From NCBI RefSeq assembly GCF_001955655.1, contig NZ_MSPW01000007.1:124001-188000 (forward strand): 64,000 nucleotides of DNA. The letters run 5' to 3'. The notes beneath the pieces were generated by a model. The model did not search any database, was not told the DNA's origin, and saw only the letters and a program-made list of their open reading frames with translations. Within the stretch, counting starts at the first letter, position 1. Every line of letters begins with the position of its first letter. The position numbers and the translations under genes were made by a program. This DNA comes from Viridibacillus arenosi. GTDB lineage: Bacteria; Bacillota; Bacilli; Bacillales_A; Planococcaceae. Below, piece after piece: positions 17,072 to 27,986 of the stretch.

Positions 17072-18182
17072 GCACTTTTTACACAATCCAACGACCAATT
17101 GGATGCAAGAAGAAGGACAATATGGTGATATCGTCATGAGTACTCGCATCAGGTTAGCTCGTAACTTAACAGATTTCCGTTTTCCAAGAGCTTTTTCTGA
17201 TGAAGAGGCAATGCAAATTGATAAAGCTGTTTCGAATGTATTGATTGATGCAGATGATGAGGAAGAACAACATTTTCAGTTCTCTTATTTTTCATTGCAT
17301 GACATGCCTGCATTACAGCGTAAAGTATTAGTAGAAAAACATTTAATCAGTCCTCAGCTTGCAGATAAAGAGAGAGTTGGATCGGTTTTGCTGTCAAAAG
17401 ATGAATCGATTAGCGTAATGATTAATGAAGAGGATCATATTCGTATACAATGTTTACAGCCAGGTCTACAACTAGAAAAAGCTTATAAAAGCGCAGATCA
17501 AATTGATCGTCTATTAGAGCATCATTTACCGTATGCTTTTGATGATACATTTGGTTATTTAACAAGTTGCCCTACAAATACAGGAACGGGTTTGAGGGCG
17601 TCTATTATGATGCATCTACCTGCATTAACTATGACAAACCAAATTGGTTCTCTCATAAGTACGATGCCACGACTTGGTATGGTTGTGAGAGGAATGTATG
17701 GTGAGGGGACGGAATCGGTAGGCAATTATTATCAAATCTCCAATCAGATCACACTTGGTAAATCAGAAAAGGATATTTTATTAGACTTACAAAGTGTAAC
17801 TGAACAAATTATTCAAAAAGAGACAGAAGCACGTACTGCATTAATAGAACATGCATCAATCGCTTTAGCGGATCGTCTCAATCGTTCATTGGGAACTTTA
17901 CTATATGCCAGAATTTTAACGAGCGAAGAAGCAGCAAATTGTTTATCTAACGTTCGATTGGGTATATATTTGGGTATAATCCAGAATATACCTATTGCTG
18001 TTTTGAACGAATGTATGCTTTATATGCAGCCTGGCTTTTTACAACAACATGCAGGTACTACACTTCAACCAAACGAACGAGATGTGTACCGAGCAAGTTT
18101 GTTGCGAGAACGATTGCAATGCAATAGAGAATTAAAAAAAGGTCAATCTGACGAAGAGGGAGAGGATTCTTATGATGTTTAA
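17061..18182 (+). CDS. mcsB: Protein-arginine kinase McsB
   Basis: A 373-residue phosphagen-kinase-like enzyme that phosphorylates arginine residues on CtsR and misfolded proteins, tagging them for ClpCP. Visible features: the [13 protein letters not shown]/phosphate-binding motif near residue 30, the conserved Cys in [16 protein letters not shown] (nucleophile region), and RGMYGEG. The ATG at 17061 follows GGGGGTGAG by 7 bases. Overlaps both mcsA and clpC by 11 bases. Confidence 0.97.
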   Translation: MNIEHFLHNPTTNWMQEEGQYGDIVMSTRIRLARNLTDFRFPRAFSDEEAMQIDKAVSNVLIDADDEEEQHFQFSYFSLHDMPALQRKVLVEKHLISPQLADKERVGSVLLSKDESISVMINEEDHIRIQCLQPGLQLEKAYKSADQIDRLLEHHLPYAFDDTFGYLTSCPTNTGTGLRASIMMHLPALTMTNQIGSLISTMPRLGMVVRGMYGEGTESVGNYYQISNQITLGKSEKDILLDLQSVTEQIIQKETEARTALIEHASIALADRLNRSLGTLLYARILTSEEAANCLSNVRLGIYLGIIQNIPIAVLNECMLYMQPGFLQQHAGTTLQPNERDVYRASLLRERLQCNRELKKGQSDEEGEDSYDV

Positions 18183-20610
18183 TCGATTTACTCAACGCGC
18201 ACAAAAGGTGCTTCAATTGGCACAAGAAGAAGCTATTCGTATGAAACATGAATCAATCGGTACAGAGCACATTTTACTTGGCTTAATTCGTGAAGGTGGC
18301 GGTATAGCAGCTAAAGCGCTTGAAGCAATTGATATTAGCTCTGAAATGATAGAAGAAGGTATTGAGGAGCTAGTTGGTGTAGGTACAAAAGACGTTGGTC
18401 CAATCGTGCATTACACACCTCGTGCAAAGAAAGTAATCGAACTATCTGTCGATGAATCACGTAAACTAGGTCACTCTTATATTGGTACAGAGCACTTATT
18501 ATTAGCCCTTATTCGTGAAGGAGAAGGCGTAGCAGCTCGTGTTTTAAACAACGCAGGAGTTAGTTTAAATAAAGCGCGCCAACAAGTGTTACAGCTGTTA
18601 GGTAGTCATGATCATGCACAAAATGCAAATAGTGCTACACAAGCTGCAAGTACACCAACTTTAGATAGCTTGGCACGTGATTTGACTCAAGTTGCAAGAG
18701 ATGGCAGCTTAGATCCAGTGATTGGCCGTAGTAAGGAAATTACACGAGTTATTGAGGTGCTATCACGCCGTACTAAAAACAACCCAGTTTTAATCGGGGA
18801 ACCAGGTGTCGGTAAAACGGCAATTGCAGAAGGCTTAGCTCAACAAATCGTAAACAATGAAGTACCTGAAATTTTACGAGATAAACGTGTTATGACACTT
18901 GATATGGGAACAGTCGTGGCGGGTACAAAATACCGTGGTGAATTTGAAGATCGCTTGAAAAAAGTGATGGATGAAATTCGCCAAGCAGGTAATGTTATTC
19001 TCTTTATTGATGAACTACACACATTAATTGGCGCAGGTGGAGCAGAAGGTGCTATTGATGCATCGAATATCTTGAAGCCATCTCTAGCGCGTGGGGAATT
19101 ACAATGTATCGGTGCTACAACATTGGATGAATATCGTAAATACATTGAAAAGGATGCAGCATTGGAGCGCCGTTTCCAACCAATTCAAGTCGATGAACCA
19201 ACTGTTGAAGAAGCCATACTAATTATTAAAGGTTTACGTGATCGCTACGAAGCGCATCATCGTGTGAAAATTACGGATGAAGCCATTGATGCGGCTGCGA
19301 AAATGTCCGATCGTTATATTTCGGATCGTTTCTTACCAGATAAGGCTATTGATTTAATTGATGAAGCGGGATCAAAAGTAAGGTTGCGTTCTTATACAAC
19401 TCCTCCAAACTTAAAAGAACTTGAGCAAAGACTAGAAGCGATTCGATCAGAGAAAAACGCATCTGTTCAAAGTCAGGAATTTGAAAAAGCGGCTTCGCTT
19501 CGCGATACTGAACAAAAATTAAAAGAAGAATTAGAATCTACAAAGAAAACGTGGAAAGAAAAGCAAGGTAAAGAAGAATCCAAAGTAACTGTTAATGACG
19601 TGGCCGAAGTAGTTTCTGTGTGGACGGGGATACCGGTATCGAAGTTAGCACAAGAGGAATCTGCTAAATTGCTAAACCTTGAAGAAGAGTTGCACAAACG
19701 CCTTGTTGGTCAAACTGAGGCAGTTGAAGCCATCTCTAGAGCAATCCGCCGTGCACGTGCAGGGTTAAAAGATCCGAAGCGTCCAATCGGTTCATTTATT
19801 TTCCTTGGACCAACTGGTGTTGGTAAAACAGAACTTGCTCGTGCATTAGCAGAAGTAATGTTTGGTGATGAAGATTCTATGATCCGAGTTGATATGTCTG
19901 AGTACATGGAAAAACATTCGACTTCGAGACTTGTTGGCTCACCTCCAGGATATGTAGGATTTGAAGAGGGCGGTCAGTTGACAGAAAAAGTCCGTCGTAA
20001 ACCATATTCAGTTATTTTACTTGATGAAATTGAAAAGGCACATCCAGATGTTTTCAATATTCTATTACAAGTATTAGAAGATGGTCGTTTAACAGATTCT
20101 AAGGGACGCGTAGTAGACTTTAGAAATACAGTTGTTATCATGACATCAAACGTAGGTGCTTCAGAACTTCAATATAGAAAATCACTCGGTTTTAGCTCAG
20201 CTAATGCAAAAGACATACACAAAGATAATAAGAGTGTTACAATGTCAGAATTGAAAAAAGCATTCCGCCCTGAGTTCTTAAATCGTATTGATGAGATGAT
20301 TGTCTTCCATGCATTGCAAAAAGAAGAATTAACGAAAATCGTTGCACTAATGGCAAAACAATTGACAAAACGTTTGCAAGAACAAAATATCGAACTAGAG
20401 TTAACTGACGCAGCTTTAGATAAAATCGCTAAAGAAGGCTATGATCCACAGTATGGTGCTCGTCCTTTACGTCGAGCAATACAAAAACATGTGGAAGACC
20501 GTTTATCTGAAGAGATTTTAAAAGGAACAGTGCTAACAGGTCAGCGTGTCATTTTCGATGTTGAAAACGATGAGTTTGTTGTAAATATTAAAGAGTTTGT
20601 AACAAAATAA
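18172..20610 (+). CDS. clpC: ATP-dependent Clp protease ATPase ClpC
   Basis: An 812-residue Hsp100 unfoldase that feeds substrates to ClpP. Order: two N-terminal repeats (1-145; each with [13 protein letters not shown]-like sequence), AAA+ domain 1 with Walker A GEPGVGKT near 209, the UVR-type middle domain (about 415-470) that binds adaptors McsB/MecA, and AAA+ domain 2 with GPTGVGKT near 546. Starts MMF as in B. subtilis, overlapping mcsB. The [12 protein letters not shown] and SEYMEKHS motifs are intact. Confidence 0.98.
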   Translation: MMFNRFTQRAQKVLQLAQEEAIRMKHESIGTEHILLGLIREGGGIAAKALEAIDISSEMIEEGIEELVGVGTKDVGPIVHYTPRAKKVIELSVDESRKLGHSYIGTEHLLLALIREGEGVAARVLNNAGVSLNKARQQVLQLLGSHDHAQNANSATQAASTPTLDSLARDLTQVARDGSLDPVIGRSKEITRVIEVLSRRTKNNPVLIGEPGVGKTAIAEGLAQQIVNNEVPEILRDKRVMTLDMGTVVAGTKYRGEFEDRLKKVMDEIRQAGNVILFIDELHTLIGAGGAEGAIDASNILKPSLARGELQCIGATTLDEYRKYIEKDAALERRFQPIQVDEPTVEEAILIIKGLRDRYEAHHRVKITDEAIDAAAKMSDRYISDRFLPDKAIDLIDEAGSKVRLRSYTTPPNLKELEQRLEAIRSEKNASVQSQEFEKAASLRDTEQKLKEELESTKKTWKEKQGKEESKVTVNDVAEVVSVWTGIPVSKLAQEESAKLLNLEEELHKRLVGQTEAVEAISRAIRRARAGLKDPKRPIGSFIFLGPTGVGKTELARALAEVMFGDEDSMIRVDMSEYMEKHSTSRLVGSPPGYVGFEEGGQLTEKVRRKPYSVILLDEIEKAHPDVFNILLQVLEDGRLTDSKGRVVDFRNTVVIMTSNVGASELQYRKSLGFSSANAKDIHKDNKSVTMSELKKAFRPEFLNRIDEMIVFHALQKEELTKIVALMAKQLTKRLQEQNIELELTDAALDKIAKEGYDPQYGARPLRRAIQKHVEDRLSEEILKGTVLTGQRVIFDVENDEFVVNIKEFVTK

Positions 20611-20668
20611 TTCATTCTAACGATGAAATTGTGTAGTTAGCTACTTAGTTCATCAAAGGTCTGAAAAA

Positions 20669-20712
20669 GCAGGGCATTCCGAACAACATGTTTGGAGTGC
20701 CTTGTTTTATAA
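20669..20712 (+). terminator. Terminator between clpC and radA
   Basis: GGCATTCC with AACA pairs with TGTT and GGAGTGCC (one G-U), followed by TTGTTTTAT. It probably limits transcription from the CtsR operon into radA. Confidence 0.75.
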
Positions 20713-20747
20713 TAGAGAGAACAATAGAAGTATTAGTGGGAGGAAAT

Positions 20748-22124
20748 ATGGTTAAAAAGAAAACGAAATTTTTATGTAATTCTTGTGGCTATGAATCACC
20801 AAAATGGATGGGAAGATGTCCTGGGTGCGGTGAATGGAATAAGATGGTGGAAGAAGTAGAAGTCATTTCTAAAGGACCTAGAGGAGCGTTCCAGCACTCA
20901 TCAAGTACTTCTCAAAAGGCTATGCCAATTATTTCGATTGAGACAGAAGATGCACCTAGAGTTGAAACGGAACTAAATGAGTTAAATCGTGTACTTGGTG
21001 GAGGAGTAGTGCCAGGTTCTTTAGTGTTAATTGGTGGCGACCCTGGAATCGGTAAATCCACACTACTTTTGCAAGTTTCGGCGTTGCTTTCTAATAAAGG
21101 TCATAGGGTACTCTATATTTCAGGTGAGGAATCTATTCGCCAAACAAAATTACGTGCAGAGCGACTAGGTGTGAAGTCAGCTGAGTTATATATTTACTCT
21201 GAAACGAATTTGGAGTTTTTAAATCAAACAATAGAGGAAGTTCAACCAAAGTTTGTCATTGTTGACTCCATTCAAACCGTACATCATCCAGAAGTAACTT
21301 CTGCACCAGGTAGTGTATCACAAGTGCGTGAATGTACTGCTGAGTTAATGCGAATTGCTAAGACAAAAAATATTGCTATTTTTCTTGTTGGACATGTAAC
21401 GAAAGAAGGGCAAATAGCAGGTCCACGTATTTTAGAACATATGGTAGATACGGTTCTTTATTTTGAAGGAGAGCGTCATCATACGTATAGAATATTACGT
21501 AGCCAAAAAAACCGTTTTGGATCAACGAATGAAATTGCCATCTTTGAAATGCTACAGGGTGGTTTAAAAGAAGTATTAAATCCTTCTGAATTGTTCTTGC
21601 AAGAACGTTCGCAAGGGGCTGCGGGTTCTAGTGTCGTTGCCTCTATGGAAGGGACACGCCCAATACTGGTTGAGATCCAAGCTTTAGTGACACCTTCAAG
21701 CTTCAACTATCCGAAACGTATGGCTACAGGCATTGATCAGAATCGTGTATCCTTGTTGATGGCAGTACTTGAAAAACGTATGGGTATGTTGTTACAAGCT
21801 CAAGATGCATATATTAAAGTAGCAGGTGGCGTAAAATTAGATGAACCGGCAATCGATTTAGCAGTCTTAACAAGTATTGTTTCAAGCTATCAGGACCGTG
21901 CTGTGAGTGCAGGAGATTGTATTATTGGTGAAGTAGGTTTAACAGGTGAAGTGCGTCGTGTATCACGTGTGGAGCAGCGTGTTCAAGAAGCTGCAAAGCT
22001 AGGCTTTAAACGAGCTATTGTTCCTGCTTCTAACATAGGGGGTTGGGATTATCCAGCGGGTATTGAAGTAGTTGGGGTAGAGACGGTAAACGAGGCGCTG
22101 AAACTTTGCTTCCGCGATTTATGA
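20748..22124 (+). CDS. radA: DNA repair protein RadA/Sms
   Basis: A 458-residue RecA-like branch-migration helicase acting in recombination and transformation. N-terminal C4 zinc finger ([18 protein letters not shown]), Walker [11 protein letters not shown], the diagnostic KNRFG motif, and a C-terminal Lon-like domain ([16 protein letters not shown]). ATG 20748 follows GGGAGGAAAT. Sits after clpC as in other Bacillales, but disA, the usual next gene, is not here. Confidence 0.97.
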   Translation: MVKKKTKFLCNSCGYESPKWMGRCPGCGEWNKMVEEVEVISKGPRGAFQHSSSTSQKAMPIISIETEDAPRVETELNELNRVLGGGVVPGSLVLIGGDPGIGKSTLLLQVSALLSNKGHRVLYISGEESIRQTKLRAERLGVKSAELYIYSETNLEFLNQTIEEVQPKFVIVDSIQTVHHPEVTSAPGSVSQVRECTAELMRIAKTKNIAIFLVGHVTKEGQIAGPRILEHMVDTVLYFEGERHHTYRILRSQKNRFGSTNEIAIFEMLQGGLKEVLNPSELFLQERSQGAAGSSVVASMEGTRPILVEIQALVTPSSFNYPKRMATGIDQNRVSLLMAVLEKRMGMLLQAQDAYIKVAGGVKLDEPAIDLAVLTSIVSSYQDRAVSAGDCIIGEVGLTGEVRRVSRVEQRVQEAAKLGFKRAIVPASNIGGWDYPAGIEVVGVETVNEALKLCFRDL

Positions 22125-22136
22125 TGTAGTGAAATG

Positions 22137-22167
22137 AAAGCGACAACCAAAAGGTTGTCGCTTTTTC
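22137..22167. terminator. Bidirectional terminator
   Basis: AAAGCGACAACC, loop AAAA, and GGTTGTCGCTTT, then further Ts: a 12-base perfect stem between radA and the convergent transporter gene. Confidence 0.92.
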
Positions 22168-22829
22168 TAAAATGTTTGGTTATTTGTTTGTAAGTGAGCG
22201 GTTTTTTCTTTTTCTACTGGTTTAGTAATAATTCCGAAAGGTTTACCTAAAGGTAAAAATTCGAAACCAAAATGTTTGTTCAAAACATTTGCACCAGCAC
22301 CGTATAAAGATAGGATTGCAATGCCAAACTCAGAATAAGCTGCTAGAAGGTGCATGCCGTGTTCCATGATGCCAAGAGAACTTAGTGATAAGCCAACAAA
22401 TAAAAAATTGATTAAGAAGAAAATGAAAAATAGTACTTTATTTGTTTCTAATGCACCAATGGTCATGAATATTGTAAAAACAAGGTACCCTATGTATACG
22501 AACCCTAATTGATGTACATCAGCACTTTCTTGTAACGTTAATCCAAAAGTTCCAGATTGAACAAACCAAGAAGTAGCCACTGCCATCCAAAAAAGTCCAT
22601 AAGCTCCGAAAGCAGTAGTACCGAATGTATTATTATGTTTAGAATCTAGTATAGAGGCATAAAATTGTGCGATACCGCCTAAGAATATTGCCCAGGGAAT
22701 GACTAGACCCACACCTTCAGTCCACCCTAATTTTTGAGATGAGGCTACAAGTGTAACGATGGCTAGTCCAAAAAGTCCGATGCCTGATGGGTCTGCAGTT
22801 GTTATTTTAATATTTTTTGTTTGATTCAT
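22167..22829 (-). CDS. satP: Acetate uptake transporter, GPR1/FUN34/YaaH family
   Basis: A 220-residue membrane protein with six hydrophobic helices. The family signature near the N terminus reads DPSGIGLFGLA (NPAPLGL in E. coli SatP), followed by the FLGGIAQFYAS and NTFGTTAFGAYGLFW segments typical of these acetate/succinate-proton symporters. ATG start after CAGGAGG. Reverse-oriented and monocistronic, it interrupts the usual radA-disA-yacL order. A cre-like site and a long palindrome lie just upstream. The gene name is by family, not experiment. Confidence 0.88.
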   Translation of the reverse strand: MNQTKNIKITTADPSGIGLFGLAIVTLVASSQKLGWTEGVGLVIPWAIFLGGIAQFYASILDSKHNNTFGTTAFGAYGLFWMAVATSWFVQSGTFGLTLQESADVHQLGFVYIGYLVFTIFMTIGALETNKVLFFIFFLINFLFVGLSLSSLGIMEHGMHLLAAYSEFGIAILSLYGAGANVLNKHFGFEFLPLGKPFGIITKPVEKEKTAHLQTNNQTF

Positions 22830-22874
22830 AACAATCCTCCTGTTTTGCGTTGTGAATTTTCTCGAATATGAAGA

Positions 22875-22890
22875 TTGTAACCGATTTCAA
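22875..22890. promoter_or_regulatory. Candidate CcpA cre box of the acetate transporter
   Basis: A nearly palindromic 16-base site (TTGTAACC-GATTTCAA) matches WTGNNARCGNWWWCAW at all but one position. It is 46 bases upstream of the transporter start, a position compatible with repression or activation by CcpA. Confidence 0.5.
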
Positions 22891-22891
22891 G

Positions 22892-22917
22892 AAATGTGAC
22901 ATAACGATGTCACATTT
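22892..22917. promoter_or_regulatory. Perfect 10-base inverted repeat upstream of the acetate transporter
   Basis: AAATGTGACA (22892-22901) and TGTCACATTT (22908-22917) with a 6-base spacer, immediately upstream of the cre-like site. The size and symmetry are those of a dimeric regulator operator; the regulator is not identified. The rest of the 310-base gap to yacL holds a TATAAT (23109-23114) that may serve yacL. Confidence 0.55.
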
Positions 22918-23139
22918 GACTAAAGGATGGTCATTAACAAGAGGGATTTCTGTTGTAAAGAGCATATTTTGTTTAATTTATAAATTAAGTTTTTTGTGTA
23001 AAAAGTTGTTTTTTCTAGATGATTGAAAATGAAAAGTAGAAAAAACAAGCAATTAAAATGATTTGAATTGTCCAAGGGGTTTGCCGAGCAAATAAAAGGG
23101 AAACTATGTATAATTAAAACTATAAAGGAGGTGTTCATT

Positions 23140-24240
23140 TTGTTGAAAATAGTTATTCAAGTTGCTTTCTTATTTATCGGAGGTACGTTGGGTTTATTAT
23201 TTTTACCGCCATTATACGAATTCATTCATTTATCCTCAAACCCATGGCTAAATAATCCATATGTGTCAGTTACAATTGGCGCATTCATTTTATTTGGATT
23301 TTCATTTTTATTTTCCGATTCATGTGTCCGTTTTATTCGTTGGATGGAAGACAAGTTATTGAAAGCTCCAGTTGGTGATTTGTTATTTGGCACATTAGGT
23401 TTGATTGTAGGATTAATTGTGGCGTATTTTGTTGGGTTTTCGATTGATAGTATACAACTTCCGGTCATTACGACAGTTTTACCGATATTGTTATCTATTG
23501 TTCTTGGGTATTTAGGGTTTCAGGTAGGTTTTAAAAAACGTGATGAATTACTTCATGTGTTTTCCGCAGCAAGAGCAAATAATTTAGCTAAAAAGAAAAG
23601 TTCTGATGAAGTTGCTTCAGAAACACCAGCAACTGCTTATAAACTACTAGATACGAGTGTTATTATTGATGGGCGTATTGCTGATATTTCGAGAACTGGT
23701 TTTATAGAAGGTACATTAGTCGTTCCGCAGTTTGTGTTAACAGAATTACAACATATTGCAGATTCTTCAGATACACTTAAACGTACCCGCGGTCGTCGAG
23801 GTCTTGATATTTTAAGAACTTTACAGGATGAACGGGCAACGGATATTTTGATTACAGAAGTTGATTTTGATGATATTCAAGAAGTGGATTTAAAATTAGT
23901 TCGTTTAGCTAAAAAAATGAGTGGTCAGATTTTAACTAACGACTTTAATTTAAATAAAGTATGTGACCTCCATAATGTGGCTGTTCTGAATATTAATGAC
24001 TTAGCCAATGCTGTAAAACCTGTAGTTATTCCAGGTGAAGAAATGCATGTAGTTGTTATCAAGGATGGTAAGGAACACAATCAGGGTGTGGCTTATTTAG
24101 ATGATGGTACAATGATTGTCGTTGAGGAAGGGAAATCCTATATTGGGCAAGCAATTGTAGTCGTAGTGACAAGTGTTTTACAAACTTCTGCTGGTCGTAT
24201 GATTTTTGCAAAACCAAAAAGTGGCGGTAAAGTAGCATAA
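23140..24240 (+). CDS. yacL: PIN/TRAM domain membrane protein YacL
   Basis: A 366-residue protein, the same length as B. subtilis YacL. About four N-terminal transmembrane helices (1-150) are followed by a PIN-type nuclease domain (LLDTSVIIDGR with an acidic residue, then LTNDFNLNK) and a C-terminal TRAM RNA-binding domain. Function in the cell is not settled; an RNase role is inferred from the domains. TTG 23140 follows AAAGGAGGTG by 7 bases and gives the conserved MLK start. An apparent upstream extension lacks a ribosome site. Confidence 0.92.
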   Translation: MLKIVIQVAFLFIGGTLGLLFLPPLYEFIHLSSNPWLNNPYVSVTIGAFILFGFSFLFSDSCVRFIRWMEDKLLKAPVGDLLFGTLGLIVGLIVAYFVGFSIDSIQLPVITTVLPILLSIVLGYLGFQVGFKKRDELLHVFSAARANNLAKKKSSDEVASETPATAYKLLDTSVIIDGRIADISRTGFIEGTLVVPQFVLTELQHIADSSDTLKRTRGRRGLDILRTLQDERATDILITEVDFDDIQEVDLKLVRLAKKMSGQILTNDFNLNKVCDLHNVAVLNINDLANAVKPVVIPGEEMHVVVIKDGKEHNQGVAYLDDGTMIVVEEGKSYIGQAIVVVVTSVLQTSAGRMIFAKPKSGGKVA

Positions 24241-24254
24241 TAGAAAACAAAAAG

Positions 24255-24285
24255 AGACAGGGCAATTTGCCTTGTCCTTTTCCAT
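24255..24285 (+). terminator. Terminator-like hairpin between yacL and ispD
   Basis: GACAGGGCAA pairs with TTGCCTTGTC (one G-U, tight loop), followed by CTTTTCC. The T-run is interrupted, so it may be an attenuator rather than a full stop. Confidence 0.5.
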
Positions 24286-24303
24286 GAGTAGGACGTGAAA
24301 ATT

Positions 24304-24993
24304 TTGAAGCAATATGACGTTATTTTGCCTGCAGCCGGTAGCGGTAAGCGTATGGGTGCGGGACATAACAAATTGTTCTTAGAACTACGTGAAAAGCCAA
24401 TATTAATCCACACACTGGAGGTCTTTGAACAAGACTCTGCATGTAAGGGAATTTGGTTAGCGGTAAAACCTGAAGAACGAGAATATATCCAATCGCTCCT
24501 TGTGAAATATAATATTAAAAAAGTTAAAGCATTACCGGATGGCGGAGCAGAACGCCAAGATAGCGTGTATTCTTGTGTTAAAAAAGTAGAAGATGGTGAA
24601 ATTGTACTCGTTCATGATGCTGCTAGACCGTTTATCACAATTCCGGTTATTCACAAGCTAGTAGAGGCTGCAGAAGAGAAGGGTGCGGTAATTGCTGGTG
24701 TGCGTACAAAGGATACGATGAAAAAAGTTGAAAATGGTGTCATAGTTGAGACGGTAGATCGTTCTAACTTATGGATGATTCAAACACCTCAAGCATTTCA
24801 GTTTACAATTTTACAAGAAGCAGAAAATGCGGCTGAGAAGGATCAATTTTTAGGAACCGATGAGGCTATGTTAGTCGAACGTTTAGGTCAGGTTGTACAT
24901 ATCGTTGAAAGTAGCTACGATAACGTTAAAATAACAACAAAAGAAGATTTAATATTTGGAGAGGCGATTTTAAGCCAACGTATAGGAGGATAA
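24304..24993 (+). CDS. ispD: 2-C-methyl-D-erythritol 4-phosphate cytidylyltransferase
   Basis: A 229-residue enzyme of the MEP isoprenoid pathway that joins MEP and CTP to give CDP-methylerythritol. The CTP-binding motif [18 protein letters not shown], the VHDAARPF segment and the C-terminal KITTKEDL are present. TTG 24304 is preferred to GTG 24295, which is only one base from the TAGGA site. Overlaps nothing but lies two bases before ispF, so the two pathway steps are coupled. Confidence 0.95.
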   Translation: MKQYDVILPAAGSGKRMGAGHNKLFLELREKPILIHTLEVFEQDSACKGIWLAVKPEEREYIQSLLVKYNIKKVKALPDGGAERQDSVYSCVKKVEDGEIVLVHDAARPFITIPVIHKLVEAAEEKGAVIAGVRTKDTMKKVENGVIVETVDRSNLWMIQTPQAFQFTILQEAENAAEKDQFLGTDEAMLVERLGQVVHIVESSYDNVKITTKEDLIFGEAILSQRIGG

Positions 24994-24995
24994 CT

Positions 24996-25481
24996 ATGTT
25001 TCGAGTAGGACAAGGGTTTGATGTACACGCATTTGAAGAAGGTCGACCATTAATTATCGGAGGTATTACAATTCCTCATGAAAAAGGTTTAGTAGGTCAT
25101 TCGGATGCTGATGTTTTATTACACACAATAACGGACGCTGCTTTGGGGGCAATCGGAGAAGGGGATATCGGTCGTCATTTCCCAGACACAGATCCTGCAT
25201 TTAAAGATGCTGACTCAGCAAAGTTATTAGAATATATTTGGGAAATCGTTGAAAGTAAAGGATATGTACTTGGTAATGTAGATTGCACAATCATGGCACA
25301 ACGACCTAAAATGGCACCATATATTGAACCTATGCGTAATCGAATTGCGGAACTCTTAAATGCAGAACCGGATCAAGTAAATGTCAAAGCAACAACTACT
25401 GAAAAATTAGGATTCACAGGTCGCGAAGAAGGAATTGCTTCAATGGCAACCATTTTACTAATAAAAAATGACTTCCTTTAA
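24996..25481 (+). CDS. ispF: 2-C-methyl-D-erythritol 2,4-cyclodiphosphate synthase
   Basis: A 161-residue trimeric zinc enzyme that cyclises CDP-methylerythritol 2-phosphate in the MEP pathway. The metal-binding DVHAF motif near residue 8 and HSDADVLLH near 42 supply the Asp and His ligands; [11 protein letters not shown] and [15 protein letters not shown] complete the signature. Follows ispD by two bases with an AGGAGG ribosome site inside the ispD end. Confidence 0.97.
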   Translation: MFRVGQGFDVHAFEEGRPLIIGGITIPHEKGLVGHSDADVLLHTITDAALGAIGEGDIGRHFPDTDPAFKDADSAKLLEYIWEIVESKGYVLGNVDCTIMAQRPKMAPYIEPMRNRIAELLNAEPDQVNVKATTTEKLGFTGREEGIASMATILLIKNDFL

Positions 25482-25547
25482 ATTTTAAACTTGCAGTGGT
25501 AAAATGAACGAAGTGAATTTTTGCAGGAAAACTAGGAGGATTATATC

Positions 25548-27008
25548 ATGACTAAAAAAGTTCGTGTTCGTTATGCACCAAGCCCAACAGGACATTTACA
25601 CATTGGTGGCGCACGTACAGCTTTATTTAACTACTTATACGCAAGACACCATAACGGAGATTTTATCGTTCGTATTGAAGATACAGATATCGAGCGTAAT
25701 ATCGAGGGTGGCGAAGCTTCTCAATTAGATAACTTAAAATGGTTAGGTTTGGAGTATGATGAATCAGTTGATATCGGTGGACCTTATGCGCCGTATCGCC
25801 AAATGGAGCGTTTAGACATCTATCGTGACCATGCTCATCAATTAATTGAAAAAGGTATGGCTTATAAATGCTTCTGTACATCAGAAGAATTAGAAGCTGA
25901 TCGTGAAGTACAAAAGTCAAATGGTGTAGCTGCTCCAATGTACAATGGGAAATGCCGTCATTTATCTGCTGAAGAAGTTGCAGCAAAAGAAGCTGCTGGT
26001 GAAGCGTTCACAATCCGTATGCGCGTTCCTGAGGGAGTTACATACAAATTCGATGATTTAGTTCGAGGTGAGGTATCGTTCGAATCTAAAGATGTTGGTG
26101 ATTGGGTACTAGTCAAAGCAAATGGAATTCCAACATATAACTATGCAGTTGTATTAGATGATCACTTCATGGAAATGACTCATGTATTCCGCGGTGAAGA
26201 GCATTTATCAAATACACCGAAACAATTAATGATTTTTAATGCGTTTGGTTGGGAAGCTCCAAGTTACGGTCATATGACTTTAATTGTTAATGAAAATCAC
26301 AAAAAATTATCAAAACGTGATGAATCTATTATCCAATTTGTTTCGCAATATCGCGATCTTGGTTATTTACCAGAAGCGATGTTTAATTTCTTCGGTTTAT
26401 TAGGCTGGTCACCAGAAGGCGAAGAAGAAATCTTCTCTAAAGAAGACTTCATCCGCCTATTTGATGAAAAACGTCTTTCAAAATCTCCATCTATGTTTGA
26501 TAAACAAAAATTAACGTGGATGAACAACCAATATATTAAAAAATTATCTCAAGAAAAAGTAGTAGAACTGGCATTACCTCATTTACAAAAAGCAGGTCTA
26601 TTACCAGCTGAGTTAACTGAAGAACAACATGCTTGGGCATCTGATTTGATCGGCCTCTATCATGAACAAATGAGCTTCGGTGCTGAAATTGTTGAGTTAT
26701 CTCAATTGTTCTTTACGGAGGAACTTGCATACAATGAAGAAGAAAGAGAAATATTAGCCGGTGAACAAGTTCCAGAAGTAATGGCTTCATTCAAAGTACA
26801 ATTAGAGGCTTTAGAAGAATTCGAACCAACGGCTATTAAAGCAGCGATTAAAGCAGTGCAAAAGGAAACTGGTCACAAAGGTAAAAACCTATTCATGCCA
26901 ATCCGTGTGGCTACAACAGGTGAAATGCATGGTCCAGAACTTCCAAACTCAATAGCATTACTAGGTAAAGAAACTGTCATTAAACGTGTCGAACAATTTA
27001 TCAAGTAA
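25548..27008 (+). CDS. gltX: Glutamyl-tRNA synthetase
   Basis: A 486-residue class I synthetase, probably non-discriminating and charging both tRNA-Glu and tRNA-Gln, as in other Bacillales (inferred). HIGH-type motif [14 protein letters not shown] near residue 10 and KLSKRDES near 255; the C-terminal anticodon-binding helical domains are full length. ATG start behind CTAGGAGG. No T-box is seen before it, but one follows it for cysE-cysS. Confidence 0.97.
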   Translation: MTKKVRVRYAPSPTGHLHIGGARTALFNYLYARHHNGDFIVRIEDTDIERNIEGGEASQLDNLKWLGLEYDESVDIGGPYAPYRQMERLDIYRDHAHQLIEKGMAYKCFCTSEELEADREVQKSNGVAAPMYNGKCRHLSAEEVAAKEAAGEAFTIRMRVPEGVTYKFDDLVRGEVSFESKDVGDWVLVKANGIPTYNYAVVLDDHFMEMTHVFRGEEHLSNTPKQLMIFNAFGWEAPSYGHMTLIVNENHKKLSKRDESIIQFVSQYRDLGYLPEAMFNFFGLLGWSPEGEEEIFSKEDFIRLFDEKRLSKSPSMFDKQKLTWMNNQYIKKLSQEKVVELALPHLQKAGLLPAELTEEQHAWASDLIGLYHEQMSFGAEIVELSQLFFTEELAYNEEEREILAGEQVPEVMASFKVQLEALEEFEPTAIKAAIKAVQKETGHKGKNLFMPIRVATTGEMHGPELPNSIALLGKETVIKRVEQFIK

Positions 27009-27054
27009 TTTAGTTTGCTTTTTTCCAGCTTCATTGTAAAATGGAGCTACTATC

Positions 27055-27305
27055 GATAAAAAAGCGTTGAAGAGGAGAAGTATGTAGAGCAAGCTCTTTA
27101 GAGAGGACCATCACCGGCTGAAAGTGGTCTGAGCCAATGTAATACAGAAATGCACCTCTGAGCACTAAGCTGAACTTTAAGTAGGCTTAGTCGGTAAGTC
27201 ACCGTTATAGACTTTAAGCGGGAAGTATTTCTTTAGATGCTTCCAACCAGAGTGGAACCGCGCATATCCAGCGTCTCTGTCCTATAGGGCAGAGGCGTTT
27301 TTATT
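27055..27305 (+). ncRNA. T-box leader, cysteine-specific
   Basis: A 250-base leader between gltX and cysE with the conserved antiterminator box AGAGTGGAACCGCGC (27249-27263) and a terminator stem at 27269-27305. In the specifier loop the codon TGC (27151-27153), followed by the usual A, pairs with the tRNA-Cys anticodon. Uncharged tRNA-Cys should allow read-through into cysE-cysS. A TACTAT -10-like sequence sits at 27048; no convincing -35 was found. Confidence 0.95.
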
Positions 27306-27306
27306 T
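27269..27306 (+). terminator. Regulated terminator of the cysteine T-box
   Basis: AGCGTCTCTGTCC pairs through G-U-containing pairs with GGGCAGAGGCGT around TATA, then TTTTATTTT. Mutually exclusive with the antiterminator formed by the T-box sequence just upstream. Confidence 0.9.
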
Positions 27307-27332
27307 TGAAAAAAGAGGGGAGCTTTGAATAT

Positions 27333-27980
27333 ATGTTCAAAACTATAAGGGAAGATGTTGCGACGATTTTTGAAAATGATCCTGCTGCACGAAGCACCTT
27401 GGAAGTTGTGCTAACTTATTCTGGTTTGCATGCGGTTTGGGGACACCGCATCGCACATGCTTTTTACAAGAGGAAATTTTACTTTATGGCACGTTTTATC
27501 TCTCAGGTAAGTAGATTTTTCACTGGGATTGAAATTCATCCAGGTGCCAAAATCGGTCGCCGTTTCTTTATTGACCATGGAATGGGTGTTGTTATTGGAG
27601 AGACATGTGAGATTGGCAATGACGTTACCTTATATCAAGGGGTTACACTTGGTGGTACAGGAAAAGAGAAAGGGAAACGTCACCCAACACTAGAAGATAA
27701 TGTACTTGTTGCAACGGGTGCAAAGGTGCTTGGTTCAATAACGATTGGTGCAAATAGCAAAATTGGTGCAGGTTCTGTTGTGTTAAAAGCTGTACCACCC
27801 AATGCTACAGTAGTTGGCATTCCAGGGAAAATTGTCATTCAAGACGGTATCAAAGTAGAGAAGAAACAAAAACTAGATCATCAAAATATTCCAGATCCAG
27901 TAGAAGATCGTTGTTCTACGTTAGAACGGAAAATAGAAGAACTCCAACAACAGATTGGACTAAGCAAAAAGGAGATGTAA
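27333..27980 (+). CDS. cysE: Serine O-acetyltransferase
   Basis: A 215-residue enzyme that makes O-acetylserine, the precursor of cysteine. N-terminal helices are followed by a left-handed beta-helix of hexapeptide repeats (about residues 62-165), with the active-site [13 protein letters not shown] and the [12 protein letters not shown] loop. ATG 27333 lies 10 bases after GAGGGGAG. Under T-box control with cysS, which starts six bases later. Confidence 0.97.
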   Translation: MFKTIREDVATIFENDPAARSTLEVVLTYSGLHAVWGHRIAHAFYKRKFYFMARFISQVSRFFTGIEIHPGAKIGRRFFIDHGMGVVIGETCEIGNDVTLYQGVTLGGTGKEKGKRHPTLEDNVLVATGAKVLGSITIGANSKIGAGSVVLKAVPPNATVVGIPGKIVIQDGIKVEKKQKLDHQNIPDPVEDRCSTLERKIEELQQQIGLSKKEM

Positions 27981-27986
27981 ATTACA

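Noticed and set aside
22892-22917. CRP/FNR or Rex site
   Set aside because: TGTGA and TCACA are present but separated by 10 bases, not the 6 needed for CRP or Rex half-site spacing; the FNR core TTGAT is absent.
24059-24413. Overlapping reverse frames at the yacL-ispD junction
   Set aside because: They overlap the TRAM domain and ispD start; no independent coding evidence.
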